From the NCBI GenBank assembly GCA_011947345.1, contig JAAVTG010000149.1:1-64000 (forward strand): a stretch of 64,000 bases of DNA, written 5' to 3'. The DNA is from Phytophthora quininea. Its lineage: Eukaryota > Oomycota > Peronosporomycetes > Peronosporales > Peronosporaceae. The notes beneath the pieces are model-generated. The model worked only from the letters and a program-made list of their open reading frames with translations. It searched no databases and was not told the origin of the DNA. Position numbers and translations under genes: made by a program. This document shows, in pieces, positions 24,150-34,730 of the stretch (position 1 is its first letter; each line of letters opens with the position of its first letter).

Positions 24150-24339
24150 TCGTAGGAATGCCACCACAGCATTCCTGTGATGACTTCAAAAAGTCTTGCA
24201 GCTCGAATTTTGTACGCATTATGTTTTGTCAAAAGTGCCACAACTTGTACGCCTTGTGCTCTCTGAAAGATGTGACGAGGGAGTCCTTACCACATGTGGC
24301 TACGAGTTAGGAGTCACGTGCACAGGATTTTTATTCCCT

Positions 24340-26275
24340 TTAACAAGGAGTCGACATCTCGTTCTTTGTAGCTCTCTTCATCGCGAGTAGCAGCTTGACC
24401 CAACGATACGCGAAAAGGCAGCAGCTCCTAATGTCAGCACGAACAGCACCAGGAAAGCGATAAATGCAGTCTTGTACGTTGGTTCCTCCTCTTCAGCTCC
24501 CATCGCTCCTGCTTGAGTGCTTGCTGTGCGCGACGAGCTACTGAGAAACTCACCGTCGTACGCATCTTTCGTGCTGAAGTAATAGTCTCGGTACGGCCCG
24601 GGGTTGAGAGATTGAACGCCGGTAGTTCATCCACACAAGACCTGTCCAGATTCTTCAACACGCCACTTTGGTTCACGTAGGAAACCAGCAGATTCATTCC
24701 ACACGTGGCTCCTCCAGCAAGAGGCGTAGAGTCGATGGCGCCATGTGCCGCATGATCAAACGCCACCAGCTCCTTGTTGTCTCCGCCAAGTGCTTCCAAC
24801 AAATACTCGGCGAATTTGTGAGGCGTTTGGGGGTCGAGTTTGCCGCTTAACAGCAATACACTGGCATTGTTCGGGATGGTGGCGCTCTTGTTCCAATACT
24901 GGTCTCTCTTGTAGATAATTCCGTTGCCAGCGTATTTGTTGGTGCTGTATTCGTTGCACGTGGGAGAGTCTTCTTTCGAATACGCACAGTACTCCTCGAT
25001 CTCGGAGTAGGAAGGGTCAGCACAAAGTTTCGTGTCGGTGAATCGTTTAAGCATTTCCGCCTTGGAAGGCTGCGGTTGCTCCCACATATCAGAGTACCCG
25101 ACGAGGTTGAATATCAACGTCGAAAAGAAGGCGTTGTCTTGGCTGGTACTGGAGCCGGAATTGAGTGCCTCGAAGAAATGTTTCAAGACCTTGACGTCTT
25201 TGGGCTGGCATCGAGCGAGGCGGTAGATGACCGGCGGGATAAACGTCCGCATCTGCGCGCTTTGTAGAAGCGACCCCAAAGTTTCTCGAAGCGTGTACGA
25301 CGGGTTGTTGGTGTCCACTAGCGAAGCGCAAGTAGAGTTTGGGTTCCTGGCGAAATTGGTGAGAACCTCTTCGAACACAACCGGTAAGCTTTTGGTCTTG
25401 AAATGAGAGCTGCAGCTGCTCTCATTGGCACAGCGAGCGAGGAATTCGTCGCCCACTTCGCCGAAATTGGTATCCCATTGCGAAAAGAACTCAAACTTGT
25501 CGCCGGGTGCTCCAGAAGATGTAGCGATGCCATCCAACACATAGCCAACCACCCCAGGCGGCTTCAAGTGCATCAAACGTTCGACCAAAGCCGTGCCGTA
25601 GCTGACGCCATAGACGATCGTGCCAGCGCCGTTGGAAAAGTTGTCGATAAAACTCAACAGATCGGTGGCAGCACTTGTAATCGAGAACGATGAGAGATCC
25701 CCGAACTTCTTCTCAAGCGCGTTGGCACAGGCGGGGATTTCTGAAATGGCGACGGATTTCCCTGAAGGAGACCCGGTAGTCGTGGCTTGAGCTGCCACGC
25801 AATCCAGCAACGTGCTGCGACCGGTGCCTCGGTGGTCCATCGTGTACACATTGATGGCTCCCCCAATTGAGTTTGAAGCGCTTTCATGGTGGATTCCACT
25901 GCAACGCACAACAATTAAAATGTTAATGATCTTGAAATACCAAATCCACGATGGCAAACTCGACTTACAGGCTGTCGACGAAGCGCCGGGACCTCCTTGT
26001 AGCAGCCAGACATTCATCGTCGCGTTCGGATCTCCACTTGTAGCAAGTAGTCGCTTGACGAACACGTCGATTTTGTCGTCCACCGTGGCTGGGGTTTTGC
26101 AGACTCCAGGGTAGCAGAGTGGGGCCGAGTGTACTGCGCATTGAGCGATCTGGCCGCTGGAACTCCCTTCGTCTGAGAAAGTCGTGTCCGAGCAAGGGTA
26201 CCAACCGTTGAGGTCGAATTCAGCTAGGACAGTCGAGAGCATCATCGCCATCATTACGAGGTGGTGGAGCCGCAT
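24340..26275 (-). CDS. S33-type secreted alpha/beta hydrolase, copy 2 (one intron)
   Basis: ATG 26275 opens a signal peptide (LVMMAMMLSTVLA) and a protein of about 600 residues: QGGPGASS, DHRGTGRS, nucleophile segment YGVSYGTALVER, the acid region LLSGKLDPQTPHKF and the His segment AFDHAAHG. Together these give the Ser-Asp-His set of S33/TAP-like hydrolases. A 70-nt intron lies at 25899-25968. It is accidentally open, because a nearby run of five C (25860-25864) is one base short for the spliced frame. Near 24600 and 24390 the frame shifts again; read through, the C-terminus is a membrane helix (FIAFLVLFVLTLGA) and a short basic tail ending at 24340. This is the only nearly complete copy. Substrate unknown; it is likely anchored at the cell surface. 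Confidence 0.78.
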
Positions 26276-27315
26276 GTTAGCGACTCTCTGCGCAGCTTGA
26301 ATTGAAGGCGTGAACTGGAGACGCTGGTGGCAAAACGAAAAGTGAAGTGCTGTTCGGCGTTTGTCGGCATAATGTGTCTCTATTATCTCAAGACGTAGAA
26401 GAGGTGTCCCATCTTAAAGCGTGGCATGGCCGCTTTTACGGAATACAGCATTATACTAACAAATGATGATTATGCTGCAGCACTCGACTGCACAATAGAT
26501 TGTCCAGTGTAGTCTGTTTGTCCATCGTGTGAACGCATGGCCACGTGATTCTAGAAAGCGAGTTTCCCATCTCGATATGCGTACGCCAACTAGCCTTCGA
26601 AAACGGGAGAGCGACATGGTACTGCCACCATCGTCAGCATTACTCTCGCCGCAAACTTAGTTGAATAAACTCAATGAGGGTTCTGGCTGAATTCGACCTC
26701 AACGGTTGGTACCCTTGCTCGGACACGACTTTCTCAGACGAAGGGAGTTCTAGCGGCCAGATCGCTCAATGCGCAGTACACTCGGCCCCACTCTGCTACC
26801 CTGGAGTCTGCAAACCCCAGCCACGGTGGACGACAAAATCGACGTGTTCGTCAAGCGACTACTTGCTACAAGTGGAGATCCGAACGCGACGATGAATGTC
26901 TGGCTGCTACAAGGAGGTCCCGGCGCTTCGTCGACAGCCTGTAAGTCGAGTTTGCCATCGTGGATTTGGTATTTCAAGATCATTAACATTTTAATTGTTG
27001 TGCGTTGCAGTGGAATCCACCATGAAAGCGCTTCAAACTCAATTGGGGGAGCCATCAATGTACACGATGGACCACCGAGGCACCGGTCGCAGCACGTTGC
27101 TGGATTGCGTGGCAGCTCAAGCCACGACTACCGGGTCTCCTTCAGGGAAATCCGTCGCCATTTCAGAAATCCCCGCCTGTGCCAACGCGCTTGAGAAGAA
27201 GTTCGGGGATCTCTCATCGTTCTCGATTACAAGTGCTGCCACCGATCTGTTGAGTTTTATCGACAACTTTTCCAACGGCGCTGGCACGATCGTCTATGGC
27301 GTCAGCTACGGCACT
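25600..27315. repeat. Large inverted repeat: arms 25600-26225 and 26686-27315
   Basis: The plus strand from about 26686 to 27315 is nearly identical to the reverse complement of 26225 down to about 25600, including the 70-nt intron. The few differences I saw are one C/T substitution (GGGAGTTCCAGC versus GGGAGTTCTAGC), one A fewer in an A-run near 26816, and loss of GT near 27060. The spacer of about 460 bp is unique. Homology stops at about 27315, inside the ALVER codons. It is a recent inverted duplication of the 5' half of the hydrolase gene. Confidence 0.85.
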
Positions 27316-27865
27316 GCATTGGTCGAGCGGTTTATCGTGCTCGACGGCATCGCAACGACGCCGAGTGCGTTGCTTCTGACTGGCAAAACGGACCCTCAAA
27401 CACTTTACAAGTACGCTGCAAGACACACCCGGGGAGACGAGAAGGAGCAGATCACGTTTGATCATTGCAACGGATGGTGCCATCGGGTCTGTGGTTTCTT
27501 TGGCTGAAGGCGACGTGACGTGCGTGAAGTGTCGGCACTCAATCGCTCGGTCTCGCCGTATTACCAGTGCAATTTCCTCAGCACGGACGACGTCTACGAC
27601 GGCGAGGTCGCTGTCAATCTGCGCGGTGGGTCTAGCGCATCTAGTATTCAAGCAGATGCTCCGGAAACCAGAGCGACATCTGAGGAAGCATCGACGTACA
27701 AGGCCGCGTTTATTGCTTCCTGGTGGGGTCTGTGGAATGTTCGTGTATCGTTGGCTCAAGACGAACCACAAGACCAACGACACGCCAAACAGTAAAGCGG
27801 TATCCGTTCCTGCTGAAGATTCGCCGCTAGTGACTGCTTTATCGGAGCTTCGGGATTTTCCTTAG
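26674..27865 (+). pseudogene. S33-type hydrolase copy 3, internally deleted
   Basis: The 5' half is the inverted duplicate of copy 2, starting at LAEFDLNGWYPC with most of the signal peptide missing. After YGVSYGTALVER the sequence jumps to LLLTGKTDPQTLYKYAA, losing roughly 280 residues between nucleophile and acid regions. The rest (YQCNFLSTDDVYDG, Ser/Ala-rich stretch, membrane helix ending MFVYRWLKTNHK, tail to 27865) comes from a different family member than copy 2. Several frameshifts are present, one in a C-run near 26815. It is a chimeric, non-functional copy. Confidence 0.75.
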
Positions 27866-27900
27866 CCAAACCTCCAGCCACCATTCACAGTGCAAGCCGC

Positions 27901-29179
27901 TTATCGATAGACTATTTGACGCATCGTCTGCAGCATGACATCGCCCCATTTGCCAACGCTTTCACGCAGTTCATGTGCCGTCTCGACAGGCAACGAAATC
28001 TCATCATGCCGTAATCTAATCAGACATGAGCGTGTCAACACAACGACCTGCTCCTCTACAAATTCTCCAGTGGCGGTCATCTTCTTGTGCTTGTGCATTT
28101 TCACTACCAGTACTGCTGTGACATCGTAGCGAGCTCGTTCTCGTGGCGTATAAGGAAACAGTTCGTCCTTGTCGACAAAGTCGGCCGTGATGAGTCCACA
28201 CGGACCGCCCTCAGCAAACTCCTCGTCATGTTCCCTAAATTCCGTGTACATGACGTTATTCATTTCCATTTCGATCCCATTTGTAAGAGACGAGACCAAA
28301 CGATTCTGCGCGATTCCCTCGCCAGCGCTATCGTCGTCTTCCCGGATCGTTACGTCCCCCAAAATGTCCGTCACCCAGATCTCCATGTGGCTGATGTAGT
28401 GATACAGTGCGTCGTAGACCTTTCGTACGCTGGTGATGCCTTCATACGGCGTGATATCAAACCTCAGCGCACAAAAATCCCCATTATGTGCGACGAATCG
28501 CGAGTGTTCTGCAAAGGGACTGACTGGGTCGAGAAATCTCGTTCTCTGCGCAATATAAAGCAGTGCTGCACGCATCTTCCGAGGCTTTAGTGCAGCTAAT
28601 GTGCGCTTTCTCTCTTCCAAATCTGATCCTAAATAAATCCACATCTCGAACGGCACATGCTGCTGCACACTCTGCCCCAAAAATAAATAAGGAATAAACT
28701 CTACAAAAGCAAATAGTAAATAATCGACTCTACCACGTATCCTGAGAGAGCCGACTGGATATTCACCAGTGATAATTGCTGATGGCGTGACGCCTCCTCC
28801 AAGAACTCTCTGGACAGTTCACTTTGAATCTTGGAGCGCTCCTGTTCTTCCTTGGCGGCATTCACCACCGCCTGCGTCTTCAGCTGTTTCAACTGGAGCT
28901 GAAGCATCTCCAGCTCCTTCAGCAAATGCTCTTTCTCTTCCTGCGGCAATAAATGCATACTAAACAACTAAATTATTATTAACAGGAGAGACGCACTTTT
29001 CGGGCTTTGTAGGTGGCTTTCTTCACTTTCCGCGGCTTGAGGCTCAGTTCAGGCCGATCTAAGGGCAGATCCTGGGTCACTTCAGCTTCGTCTTCCACTT
29101 GCATGTCCACATCTCCGTCTTCTGCCTGTGTAGAGCCTGTTATAGGTTCCACTCGGCCGCCAGAATCGCAGCTACTCAT
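27901..29179 (-). CDS. M96-like protein f (three exons, uninterrupted)
   Basis: Exon 1 29179-28997 (acidic N-terminus, then KPRKVKKATYKARK), exon 2 28940-28734 (207 nt; coiled coil EEKEHLLKELEMLQLQLKQL), exon 3 28671-27901 (C-terminal domain with LGDVTIREDDDS, DFVDKDELFPYTP, VVVLTRSCLIRLRHDE). Both introns (28941-28996, 28735-28733 side to 28672) are phase 0 and the whole reads as 386 residues without any break, which makes it the best reference for the family here. Exon 2 has the same length as in gene d. It is divergent from gene g, with 113 bp between starts. Confidence 0.85.
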
Positions 29180-29292
29180 TTTGGCCAGTAAATATTTACA
29201 ATGACACAATTCAGACGAGATGGTGTGTACGATCATAACTAGGTAGATACATTTTACTGATTTGGTTACTTTTTATTTTAGCGCATTAGGCA

Positions 29293-30593
29293 TGGACACC
29301 TTCGGCTTAACGCCCAGGGATGAGGTCTCGGAGGAGATTCTCTTCTCGATCACGCAGAAGTTTTACCCTTTAGCCAGTGAGAGAGCGAAAAACGCTCTTC
29401 GTCGAGCAATGGCAGCCCCATTTCAGACGATTCGCCCCTCAGAAGCGCAAGAGAAATAAAGGAAGAACGCCCAGTCATGTGGCCAAAGAGTAGGCACAAA
29501 CATATATATTTATTGTGTTTAGTGTTTATATTGACTGTTGTGTTATATTTTCAGGAGGAGAAGAAATTGCTATTGAAGGAGTTGGCCTTCCTGGAGGCCA
29601 AAGCAGCTCAACTTCGACAAGAAGCAGGACTTGCTGACCCAAAAGAAGTGGCGGACACAGAAGAGCACATGGAGATAAATCAAAAGCTGAAACAAACCGT
29701 TCAAGTGCAGCAAAATGCAATGGCTGCAGCTCAATCTGCCTTCGCAGAGTTTACGGTGATTTTGTTTTTAGTCATTGAAGAAGTTTCCGTGTTGATGCTG
29801 ACATTCAGATATTTTAGACGCTACGAGGACACAACCCGCTGAAGAGCTTCATCCACTTGGGCAAGGATTCTGCTGAGAGAAGAGCTCAAGTTTGTGCACT
29901 GAAAATGGGGCATTTGACGCGAGCTCACGACTTTCTGAGGCAAAGGACGCAGTTAATGTCGGATCCTCATCGCCCTTGTCACGAAGAAGCAGGATATTTG
30001 ACAGACGAGGGCCACTACATTGCGACCATGCTGGATGTGACTCAGTTCACGGACGTGCAGAGCGTCAAACAGGTTTTGACGCTCTTCACTTTTACTTTAT
30101 GAACTTGGAGATCACTACGACGGAAATGAATGGCGATCTGACTGTGAGAGAAGATTCCAACGATCTTGAAGCGGACTACACGCAGAACCCCATGCTACAC
30201 CATCGTCTGGTGACGATGCTCTCCTGTGGGCCGATGGTTGAGAAGAACGCGATTAAGTTCTTTGAGTACATCGAAGAAGACGAACACGGCGAGGGTCCAT
30301 ACGGCCTTATGGCCGCGTCTCCTGTCGACGAGGACGAGCTGTACCCGTATTCCCCAGCCAAACGCTTCAGGAAGGACATCTCGGCGGCCATGAAGGTCTC
30401 ATCTTTTCGACGCAAGAAGCAAACGGGCGGAGATGAGCTCGTAGTGGTGATGACTCGCTGGTTCCGTGTGCAGCTTTATCACTCCGAGCTAAAGTACCCG
30501 CCGCATGTGGTCCAGCAAGTTCGACACAGTGTCATGCCTTTCACCAACTGCATGACGCGCAGCATGAACCAGTCGCTGTATGGCGCAGCGTAA
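29293..30593 (+). CDS. M96-like protein g (three exons)
   Basis: ATG 29293 opens MDTFGLTPRDEVSEEILFS; the frame appears to shift before the basic motif near 29440 (QKRKRNKGRTPSHVAK). The first intron ends at 29554; exon 2 (29555-29755) is the coiled coil EEKKLLLKELAFLEAKAAQL; the second intron is 29756-29817; exon 3 has KSFIHLGKDSAERRAQ, NGDLTVREDSND, SPVDEDELYPYSP and VVVMTRWFRVQLYHSE, stop 30593. One more shift lies in TTTT at 30074-30077. It is convergent with gene h, 42 bp between stops. Confidence 0.75.
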
Positions 30594-30635
30594 GCGTGAA
30601 CAGCGGCCAAAATCGTATGCATGTTTCGAGTTTCA

Positions 30636-32165
30636 CTATTTGCCTAATTCTACATTCTGAGAGTAATATTTGATCCTTCCATCGTGGCCTTCAAAGATGA
30701 CTCGATGCATGCTTTGAACCATGGTATCGGAAAAGCAGGCCAGTCCCTGGCGGACTTCCTGGAGAACGTAAGCCGGGATGTCCATGTCAGTGTGGTGCAA
30801 TTTCACACGAAAGAACCGTGTGAGGACCACCACTCGCTCATATTCGTCTTCCGCGTTGACATTTCTGCCATACAACGGATGCCGCGCAGACTGCTTCTTT
30901 TTACTGGGCTCTTTCTTGCAAATGTGCTCTGTAAACTTCATGGCTGCGTTGATGTCCATGCGAATGCGCTCTTTCGGTACGTACGGGTACATATCATCGA
31001 CATCCACCGAGTCGGTGGCCACTAGTGCGTAAGGAGCATTCGCATCGCCCCCTTCATCACCCTCATCATCTACATCTGACTCGACCATTTTGAAAAACTT
31101 TACAATGTTTTTCTCGACCTGAACGCCATGGGACATGGTGCTCACGAGTCTGTGGTTCGAGAACGAGTTGCTGGCAGTGCTGTCGTCGTCTTCACGCACT
31201 GTGATATCCCCCAGCATCTCTGAAATGCTGATCTCCATATTACGAAAGAAGAACTGCAGCGCCTCAAACACCTGCCGAACCGACTGGACGCCTCGGAACG
31301 GCGTATTGTCGATCTTCTCTGCACAAAAGTGTCCTTCCTCGGTCTCAAATTTGCCTTCCTGGCACCACGGCTGCGTTTTCGGCATGTATTTGGATCTCTC
31401 TGTGATAAACGCGTCTGCCTGCGCCAGTTTAGCCTCCTTGATCGAGACCAAAGCCGAGCGTCTCTGCTTCAAGTCTGTTGTGAGATGGATGAACGTCTCA
31501 ATGGGGCTCTCCCGACACTTCATCAGGTACTCGGCGCACATGAGCGAGTGCGCATTGCGCAGCAGCATGTCCTGCTTCCTGGACTCTGCTCTGAGTCTGG
31601 CGTTGTCCTCAATCCTGGCTACTAGCATCTCTCTCTCCGTAAAGAACGAGTCTGGGATCCCACTAGCTCGCCGTAGCTCCACCACCTGTTTCTTGAGCTC
31701 CACTAGCTCCGCCTCTAGCAAAGCCTTCTTCTCTCTGCGCACAATGTACGTGGGTTTCTTATCCCGTCGCTTTCGTTTAGGACCGTCCTGATTCTCCGCT
31801 TTCGGCGGCCTGCCGACTCTCTTTCGAGGCTTCTGGTCCTGCTCCTGCGGTCTCTTGTGAGGACGCGTGTCCACGGGCGTCTGGTCGTCGCTAGTGCTGC
31901 CAAAGTTCTCCATGGCTGGGTCCTGTTGGACAGCTCGCAGCCTCGGCGCGTCCTGTCGGTTGTGAATCAAAGACAGCAAGTTGTCGGCTGCTACGGCCGT
32001 GTCCTGCGTCATCCTGGGCTGCAATTGCGGACTGGATTCGCTCTGCGGGAAGGCCGGACGAGGGAACGCCACTGCCGGTGCATACTGCTGTCGACTGGCG
32101 GCTGTCGGCCCCTCAGAGAGCGAGAGGGCGTCCCGCTGGCTCTGGAAGTCCTGGCGGTGGTCCAT
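30636..32165 (-). CDS. M96-like protein h, intronless, with AT-hook-like motif
   Basis: One uninterrupted frame of 509 residues. A long Gln/Pro/Ser-rich N-terminus leads to KPRKRVGRPPKAE, which contains the GRP core of an AT-hook, then the basic segment KRKRRDKKPTYIVRREKK and a coiled coil (ALLEAELVELKKQVVEL). The C-terminal domain has EISISEMLGDITVREDDDS, TDSVDVDDMYPYVP, a Lys-rich insert and VVVLTRFFRVKLHHTDMD. An AT-hook next to the basic motif argues that at least this member binds DNA in the nucleus; that is inference from motifs. Intact and full length. Confidence 0.85.
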   Translation of the reverse strand: MDHRQDFQSQRDALSLSEGPTAASRQQYAPAVAFPRPAFPQSESSPQLQPRMTQDTAVAADNLLSLIHNRQDAPRLRAVQQDPAMENFGSTSDDQTPVDTRPHKRPQEQDQKPRKRVGRPPKAENQDGPKRKRRDKKPTYIVRREKKALLEAELVELKKQVVELRRASGIPDSFFTEREMLVARIEDNARLRAESRKQDMLLRNAHSLMCAEYLMKCRESPIETFIHLTTDLKQRRSALVSIKEAKLAQADAFITERSKYMPKTQPWCQEGKFETEEGHFCAEKIDNTPFRGVQSVRQVFEALQFFFRNMEISISEMLGDITVREDDDSTASNSFSNHRLVSTMSHGVQVEKNIVKFFKMVESDVDDEGDEGGDANAPYALVATDSVDVDDMYPYVPKERIRMDINAAMKFTEHICKKEPSKKKQSARHPLYGRNVNAEDEYERVVVLTRFFRVKLHHTDMDIPAYVLQEVRQGLACFSDTMVQSMHRVIFEGHDGRIKYYSQNVELGK

Positions 32166-32643
32166 GGCTGCGGGGAGACGGCGAGTGCAGCGGGCGCGCG
32201 AACAAGCCCATCGACGCGTCGTCTGGCAGGCCTGATTGATTGTGCGACAAAACGTCGGGCGAGGTTGGTGATCACTTTTGCTGACGGTCGTTTTGTATAG
32301 GCGTTTTGGAGGCGCGGGTCAACAAGTCTCAAAGAAGAACGGCCGGCTGCTTCGTCGATGGTGAAGCCCCAGTCCTTCTGCACAGACCAAGGACTCGGTT
32401 GCTGGAAATGAGTTAGGAAACCTGGTTCCTGTCCAATGCGGACTCGATTTCCGGCGATTACGATCATTTCCCGGCGTCGAGTTTGCCGTGCCTCTGTTGA
32501 TGTATCTAGAATCCCTCGACTCCAGATGATCATGCGGGCGATTTGGTCTTGTTTCGGCGATGGCTTGGACGCAATCTTTGTGCAATTGTTGCCACTGTGG
32601 CCATCGAATCGGAAAGCTGGTTCTGGGCTGCACCTCTGGGGAC

Positions 32644-34068
32644 TTAGTGCGCTTGCTTCAGAGAGAGCGTTCGCGCCATGCCGCGCACCATCTCTTCTCC
32701 CCAGCGACCGATCTCGTGCCGAGTCTCTTCAAGGCAGTCGTAGGACACTTCCAGCTCCGAATGATGCAGTTTTATCAACGACCAGAGCGTCACCTTGACC
32801 ACCAGCTCAGCCGCATTGCCACTTTTGATTGTCCTCTCCAACACGTCGCCCATGTGGCGCTGGTCCTCCTTGGGCAGTCGCGTCACCAGCAGCGCGGCAG
32901 TAACGTCCTTGCGGAGTCGTTCCTGTGGACGGTACGGATACAGCTCGTCCTCGTCCACAAAGTCGCCCAAGATGATGCCGTACTCAGTTGACCCAGTGCT
33001 GTGGTGACCACCCACCGTCGTCGCCTCATGAAACTCATTGAATTGCACCGAGTTGGTCTCCAGCGGCGGAGCTTGCGGTGCAGTCCCCGTCGACGACACC
33101 AACCTCAGCTGCATCACATTGTCTTCACCGTTATCGTCGTCTTCTCGGATCGTAATGTTGCCTAGAACCTCCGACATGCTGATCTCGACGTTGGCGATGT
33201 GGAACAGAGCAGCGTCAAACACAGCACGCACACTGGACGCGCCTCGGAAGTGCGCCACAGCGAAGCGCAGTGCGCAGTAGTCTCCTGTAGACGTCTCGAA
33301 GCGCTCCTCTTCGCAGTATTGTCTTCCTGGCTCCAGTCCTCTGCTTCTCCGTAGTAAGAACTCGTGTGTCAATTTGAGCTTCTGCTGCTTCATCCCCACC
33401 AGTTCCTCATGTCGTTGATTCCGGTCCAGTCCCAATTTCATGCTCGTGTTGATGGGACTGATGTCGTGCTGCTGCTGCACGTACCCAGACATGAAGCCCT
33501 GCACGTCCGCAAGTGTCGACTGTCTCGACTGCACTGCATCCCTCAGAATCACGTTCATCACCGGCGCCTGGGTGTGTTTCTTGACATGAAGCGCATTGGA
33601 CACAATCGCCTGCGACTTGAGGTTGTCTAGCTGGGCTTGGAGCTTTTCAATCTGACCCAGCAGCTCCATCTTCTGCTCTTTTCGGAGAGTGTGGGTGGGT
33701 TTGCGCTCCCTGCGCTTGGATGGGGGCTTCTGTGTCTTGGGTTTCTTGGTCTTGGTCTCCTCTCCGCTGCTGTCGTCGCTGGTGCTGGTCACGTTGTGTA
33801 CGTTTCTCCTGTAGCTGTTAGCAGGGTCTTGTGTGAAGTTCGGGGAGGCAGATACGTCATCGCATTGGGGTCTTGCCAGGTCATTGGGGGCGTGTAGAGC
33901 TTGTAGGCAGCGGCCGTCGACGAGGCAGTCTCCCACTGGAGCGCGACGACAAGCTGCAGTCGAAGAACGGCGAGTGCATAGCGCTTCTTGGCGGGGATCT
34001 GTAAACGAGCGAGCAAATGCGATAGTGACGCGCTGCCCCATGCTTTGGCATTGGGACGGGTTATGCAA
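32644..34068 (-). CDS. M96-like protein i, intronless
   Basis: An uninterrupted frame of up to 474 residues: N-terminus, then SKRRERKPTHTLRKEQKMEL, coiled coil (LLGQIEKLQAQLDNLKSQA), and a C-terminal domain with LGNITIREDDDN, LGDFVDEDELYPYRP and VVKVTLWSLIKLHHSE. The start is uncertain: the first about 90 codons are basic and low-complexity, and a second frame in 33789-34079 (containing PPMTWQDPNAMTYLPP) looks at least as protein-like, so a frameshift near 33795 is possible. The ITIREDD and VDEDELYPYRP motifs place it nearest to j, k and l. Confidence 0.82.
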   Translation of the reverse strand: MHNPSQCQSMGQRVTIAFARSFTDPRQEALCTRRSSTAACRRAPVGDCLVDGRCLQALHAPNDLARPQCDDVSASPNFTQDPANSYRRNVHNVTSTSDDSSGEETKTKKPKTQKPPSKRRERKPTHTLRKEQKMELLGQIEKLQAQLDNLKSQAIVSNALHVKKHTQAPVMNVILRDAVQSRQSTLADVQGFMSGYVQQQHDISPINTSMKLGLDRNQRHEELVGMKQQKLKLTHEFLLRRSRGLEPGRQYCEEERFETSTGDYCALRFAVAHFRGASSVRAVFDAALFHIANVEISMSEVLGNITIREDDDNGEDNVMQLRLVSSTGTAPQAPPLETNSVQFNEFHEATTVGGHHSTGSTEYGIILGDFVDEDELYPYRPQERLRKDVTAALLVTRLPKEDQRHMGDVLERTIKSGNAAELVVKVTLWSLIKLHHSELEVSYDCLEETRHEIGRWGEEMVRGMARTLSLKQAH

Positions 34069-34730
34069 AGCATAGCCAAAGAGTAGGCAGTTTATCGGAG
34101 CTCCAACGGAGCTGACCGAGGCAAGCCTTGCAGTCGAGACAGCATCCTCGTGTACTGAAAGGTGGAGTGCGGTACTAACGTTGGTCAGCTAGCGGTGTAC
34201 TGTGCTGCCAGGAGGGTCTTCTTCTTGATGATGAACGGAAAAACACGCAAGCGTATACTCAAAGGGGATCACGACATTTTCTAGTAAGCACGTCGCGAAT
34301 ACCTCTGCATCACACAAGGTCTTCCTCGAGTCGAGGATGTCTGTCCCCCATTCGTTCTGTTGCCACGACAGTTTGGTTGTCTTGGTTGTCGCATGCGGGC
34401 GGGGCGGCGTCATGGAATGCTTGGACAGCAGCCTCTACTCCTACGAAGTCTTCACCGGACGGCTTGCGCTCAGCACACCGCTTGCTGGTCACGCATGCAA
34501 GCAACCAACATCAAGAGTCATCGGAAGGAAGCACTTGCTGGGACCAGACACTTTGTTTGATGCTACTATAATGTCACTATAGAGAAAATCCTTTACAATG
34601 ACCGCTCCCGTTTACTGACCTGGCCGATGGCGTCATACGCCAATTGCCTGCCGCTCGAAAGTGTATATGCTTCTTGCGCGTTCATCTCTCGCCTAACTTT
34701 ATTTGCATTTGCATTCGTCTGCGTGTTGCC
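34069..34730. other. Intergenic region between divergent M96-like genes i and j
   Basis: About 660 bp without a supported gene. Several frames of 60-90 codons overlap on both strands at 34189-34582, and none matches a known family. The last 100 bp are the 5' flank of gene j. Confidence 0.35.

Noticed and set aside
31135..31791. Plus-strand open frame of 218 codons
   Set aside because: Antisense to the intact M96-like gene h.
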